Of a stretch of 64,000 nucleotides of DNA, positions 61,116 to 64,000 are shown one piece after another (positions within the stretch are counted from its first letter, which is position 1; every line of letters starts with the position of its first letter). Source of the DNA: Lacipirellula limnantheis (lineage in GTDB: Bacteria > Planctomycetota > Planctomycetia > Pirellulales > Lacipirellulaceae); NCBI RefSeq assembly GCF_007746075.1, contig NZ_CP036339.1:1240001-1304000 (forward strand), read 5' to 3'. Under the pieces are notes generated by a model that did not search any database, had not been told where the DNA came from, and saw only the letters and a list, made by a program, of their open reading frames with translations. The position numbers and the translations under genes were made by a program.

Positions 61116-63098
61116 TCATCTCACAATTCTCATATCGCCGAAATTCGGGAACCCCGGCAATGCGTTCAAGAACGGTATGCTCCCCCACGAATGGGGCCAG
61201 AACACGCTCACCGCTTTGCCGATCAGCAGCCGCCGGTCGAGGTACGGCCCCCCCGGGTGATCGCCCGACATGCCAGGCATCATCCATAACCGACAGTCTT
61301 TGCTTTCCGGACTGTTGTCGCCCATGACGAACAGCTGTCCCTCTTCGACGTTGAAGTCGTGTTTGCGCCGCCCGGCGAACACGTTCCAATAGTCGGGCGT
61401 CGAGAAGAGGGTTTCCAATCCGTACGCCGGCGGGTCGTAGTCAGCGAGGTATTGCGGGTCGTCGGGGTATTTCGTGGCGATGTAATAGATGTCGCGGAGC
61501 ACGGCGAGCCGAGTCACCGTCAGCTTGGCGTCTTGGGCCCCGATGCCGACGGGGGACAAATCGCCTTGGTCTTCGGCCGAGTTCTCGCTCGCCCAGGGGA
61601 TCATCCCTTTGCGGCCGCCTGGCAGCAGCTTGTCGGGATCGTAGGTCGCATCGCCAAGGTCGACGAGTTCGCCGTCGACCCACAGGAGCAACTGGTCATC
61701 GACGTTAGCGAACCGCAGCTCGTACGTTCCCGGCGAATTGACGCTGGTCTGGCCGCTTGCCTTGAAGTCGAGCGCCTCGCCGGTGCGCCCGTCAATCGCG
61801 CTGAGCGTCACCTTGCCGTCGCCGAGGTTAAACGTCGCGCGAAAATGGTTACCTGCCTCCACTAAGTCGAGCACCAATTCCCCGCGGGCCTCTTCTACGT
61901 CGACCGTCGCGTCGACAGCCAAATCGCCGACCCACTCCGTGCCGAAGCTGCCGGAGTCTTGCCCGGAGTTAGGACGAATTTGCCAGCCGTCGCGCTCGGC
62001 GAACCCGCGCAACAATCGAGCGTTATAAGCGTTGAAGTCAGAAATCAACTGCGGGCGGCTGCTCTTGCGGACGCTCTCGCGCAGTTCTTCCGCCGTTTTG
62101 CTTCCTTCCTTGGCGACTGCGTCGATGCCATCCTTCGCCGCACGACGGGCGATGGTCCAATGATTGTCGTCTGGAATCAGGTGTCGATAGCGAAGCCACG
62201 CCATTGGCGCGTCTTTGCCCGTGTCGATCGAGAACCGTTGTGCGACGGTCTGCTCTCCTGGTTCTACCGCGACCTTCCAGCCGTCGGGCGTCGTTGCGGC
62301 CCATCGCAGGGGCCACCCGGCGTTGTAGAGCGTCGTCGGTTCGAAATTAGTGTCGTGCACCAGCTCCAGCATCGCCTCGACCTTGTCGGCCGGTTTGCGT
62401 TCGATGAGGAATTCCGCACTCTCGTCGCCGAGTGCGCGGGTGAAGACGTCCCCTTGATAGAGTTGCAACTGTTCGCCCGGGAGGCCTACCAGTCGCTTGA
62501 TGTAGTTCATATTCCCATCGCCGGGAAACTTGAACACCACCACATCCCACCGCTCTGGCTCGCTGAAGTCGATCCCGTACTTGTTGACCAAGATGCGATC
62601 GCCAGGATAGCTCGGCTGAAATTCGATATCCGGCACGTCGGCCTCCGCAAGCGCCGTCCGCGGCAAGTCGGGACGCATTGGCATCAGGTAGCGACACATC
62701 GGGCACATGCCGCCGACGACGTCGAGGCTCTCGATGGCCGCCTTAATGCGCGTCGCCTCGGCGCCCTGGGCGCCCCGTAGCCGCGCCATTAGCCGATCGC
62801 GATTCTCGCCCTCGCTGCTGGCGGTGGTGCGGAAGCGATGCCCACACTGCAGGCAATGGACATCCTTATGCTGCCCTTGCAGCGACGGCGACATCGACCC
62901 CGTCGGAATGACGAACGCCTCGGCTTCGAACGAGCGGAACAGAAACGCCAGCACGAAGGCCACAACGATCGACTCGAGCGTCTCGCGGAACATCACGAAG
63001 TCGTGGTTCGACTTCGTTTCGGGAGCCTTGGATTCCGCCAGGGGCGCCTCGGCGGGCTTCGCGTCACGTCGATCAGGAGCCGTCTTCTTATTCGCCAT
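61116..63098 (-). CDS. lepB: Signal peptidase I, giant form with inserts
   Basis: 660 residues; typical bacterial enzymes are ~200-320. Membrane helix near 42-58, then the catalytic Ser in PTGSMSPSL (Ser68), the catalytic Lys in YIKRLVGLPGE (Lys201) and the box FVMGDNSPESKD near 594. Between Ser68 and Lys201 lies a pair of CXXC motifs (C82/C85 and C132/C135), which look like a zinc ribbon. A beta-sandwich, LamG-like segment (about 385-510; YELRFANVDDQLLLWVDGEL) is inserted between Lys201 and the GDN box. Both inserts are seen directly; their roles are unknown. Confidence 0.93.
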   Translation of the reverse strand: MANKKTAPDRRDAKPAEAPLAESKAPETKSNHDFVMFRETLESIVVAFVLAFLFRSFEAEAFVIPTGSMSPSLQGQHKDVHCLQCGHRFRTTASSEGENRDRLMARLRGAQGAEATRIKAAIESLDVVGGMCPMCRYLMPMRPDLPRTALAEADVPDIEFQPSYPGDRILVNKYGIDFSEPERWDVVVFKFPGDGNMNYIKRLVGLPGEQLQLYQGDVFTRALGDESAEFLIERKPADKVEAMLELVHDTNFEPTTLYNAGWPLRWAATTPDGWKVAVEPGEQTVAQRFSIDTGKDAPMAWLRYRHLIPDDNHWTIARRAAKDGIDAVAKEGSKTAEELRESVRKSSRPQLISDFNAYNARLLRGFAERDGWQIRPNSGQDSGSFGTEWVGDLAVDATVDVEEARGELVLDLVEAGNHFRATFNLGDGKVTLSAIDGRTGEALDFKASGQTSVNSPGTYELRFANVDDQLLLWVDGELVDLGDATYDPDKLLPGGRKGMIPWASENSAEDQGDLSPVGIGAQDAKLTVTRLAVLRDIYYIATKYPDDPQYLADYDPPAYGLETLFSTPDYWNVFAGRRKHDFNVEEGQLFVMGDNSPESKDCRLWMMPGMSGDHPGGPYLDRRLLIGKAVSVFWPHSWGSIPFLNALPGFPNFGDMRIVR

Positions 63099-63143
63099 CG
63101 AAATTCCATCAAAAACTGAGTAGCGGCGGTTCGGCGAAAGAGA

Positions 63144-63297
63144 CTAACCACCAAGACACGAAGGGCACAAAGACGCACCAATGATGAGAAACGCGACCAA
63201 GTATTTTGGAGCGTTGGCTTCGGCTCCGGGTTGGTCGCTTTTCTTCTTGCCTGGTTTCCTTCGTGTTTCTTAGTGACCTTCGTGTCTTGGTGGTTAA
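63144..63297. repeat. Inverted repeat of the ACCACCAAGACACGAAG type, copy B
   Basis: Left arm TAACCACCAAGACACGAAGG (63145 on), right arm CCTTCGTGTCTTGGTGGTTA (ending ~63296), 20 bp perfectly complementary with an ~110-bp loop that contains another partial arm (TTCCTTCGTGTTTCTTAG). Confidence 0.85.
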
Positions 63298-63584
63298 TCT
63301 TCTACCCCTCCACGGGGCAGCCACCCGCATGAGCGGAGTCGAGGTCCTCCGTCCATTCGCTACGGGCGTCGCAATATAGCCACTTCCGTCAAATGGGGGA
63401 AACTTGAAAAGGCCCCATCGGCGGCTGCTAGCTGTCTTGGCCGAATTATACCGGGGGGCCGTGTAGCGGGCACTCTCCGTGTGCCTGCTTCATAGGGGAG
63501 ATTCCTGCTGCGGGGAATTAGGATAATCGCTACCTTGGCCGCCAGTTGCTGAAACTCCGTCGCATACGGCCAGCGCGACAACAC

Positions 63585-63702
63585 GGCTAGCCGGAGGGCC
63601 ACGCCCCCCGGGCGGCCTTGGCCAGGGGTGTTCCATTCCTCCGCCGCGTTCGTGGGGTCTTACTCGTTCGGCGGGGCGTCAGGACCGCGTGGCGGTCCGG
63701 CT
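63585..63702. repeat. GGACCGCGTGGCGGTCCGG hairpin element, copy 2
   Basis: AGCCGGAGGGCCACGCCCCC near 63588 and GGACCGCGTGGCGGTCCGGC near 63682; same hairpin as 24853-24873. Confidence 0.7.
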
Positions 63703-63768
63703 GTTGGGGAACGATCATGTTAGTTTTGGCGCGTTGCGTGAAAGTCATTTGGGAAATTTGAGTTCGCC

Positions 63769-64000
63769 ATGTCGCTCCGCCGCCTCTTCCGTCGCCGTCC
63801 GCATGTCCCGTTCGCCGAATGGGGCGCTGAGGTCCGCCGCTTCGACCTGCCGGCCGACGGTCCCGTAGAGTTCGCTCAGTGGCTCCATCCCTGCGTCAGC
63901 GAACAGCCGATCGCGCAAGAAGAAATCGATGGCTTGCGGCGGTTCATCCGCCCCGGCGACTTTGTGATCGACGTCGGCGCCCACACGGGCGATTCGACGG
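63769..64000 (+). CDS. FkbM-type methyltransferase, 3' end cut off
   Basis: 77 codons from ATG 63769, open to the window edge. MSLRRLFRRRPHVPFAEWGA, then QWLHP, GLRRFIRPGDFVIDVGAHTG (SAM-binding motif I). The QWLHP and VIDVGAHTGD pattern is that of the FkbM methyltransferase family, which methylates sugar or natural-product hydroxyls. An opposite-strand ORF here is a shadow. Confidence 0.8.
   Translation, partial: MSLRRLFRRRPHVPFAEWGAEVRRFDLPADGPVEFAQWLHPCVSEQPIAQEEIDGLRRFIRPGDFVIDVGAHTGDST

Larger units (their letters stand above)
63099..63768. other. Intergenic region, 670 bp, with two repeat elements
   Basis: No gene seen. It contains an ACCACCAAGACACGAAG inverted repeat (63144-63297) and a GGACCGCGTGGCGGTCC hairpin element (63585-63702). 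Confidence 0.5.

Overview
The window looks like a planctomycete chromosome, most likely from the Pirellulales (Lacipirellula/Botrimarina-like). This is inferred from gene content, not from a marker gene. The signs are two DUF1549/DUF1553 plus DUF1501 gene pairs, several PEP-CTERM proteins, a dockerin-like repeat in a LamG protein, a greatly enlarged signal peptidase I, high GC with weak Shine-Dalgarno use, and several families of dispersed hairpin repeats. No rRNA, tRNA, CRISPR array, transposase or phage gene was recognised.

Layout. 1-938: 5' part of a minus-strand hotdog/LCM-methyltransferase fusion, cut by the window edge. 1475-15685: a 1984-residue kinase-like/ATPase/TPR/GAF/hybrid histidine kinase, then a complete potassium-uptake cluster: a tiny membrane ORF, kdpF, kdpA, kdpB, kdpC, kdpD, kdpE. 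Several junctions overlap as ATGA, and three CTTGACGCG repeats lie upstream. 15750-23151: small lipoprotein, OmpH/Skp-like lipoprotein, a large inverse-autotransporter-like beta-helix protein and a PEP-CTERM cyclophilin. 23431-31767 (minus): araB-araD-araA, an SSS-type sodium symporter, galE and a DUF3748 beta-propeller, read as an arabinose-use operon. 32044-40729 (plus): two successive PSCyt1/DUF1549/DUF1553 cytochrome-like genes, each followed by a Tat-exported DUF1501 protein. 40918-45108 (plus): a UV-repair operon with a degenerate SDR, a TIGR03032 protein, UV damage endonuclease and photolyase. 45188-50652: divergent membrane pyrophosphatase, SAM methyltransferase, exported peroxiredoxin and Tat-exported sugar isomerase-like protein. 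51289-55796: two LamG/PEP-CTERM surface proteins, a VOC protein and an EF-hand protein. 56239-64000: SDR, FemAB-like acyltransferase, fatty acid desaturase, lptB, giant lepB and the start of an FkbM methyltransferase.

The least-explained features are: (i) an ~86-bp paired-hairpin element present three times, each time exactly between convergent genes and twice read through into the C-terminus of the plus-strand gene; (ii) long inverted repeats of the 'CGCCTTTGCGTG' and 'ACCACAGAG' types; (iii) phased direct repeats upstream of kdp; (iv) pseudoenzymes (a kinase domain with HRS in place of HRD, and an SDR without its Tyr/Lys pair) inside otherwise active-looking operons; (v) a signal peptidase I carrying a CXXC pair and a LamG-like insert between its catalytic blocks. 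Three real genes (7535-7630, 7627-7722 and the two window-edge partials) are short or open-ended and are easily missed. No search could be run, so all names rest on motifs and family knowledge.
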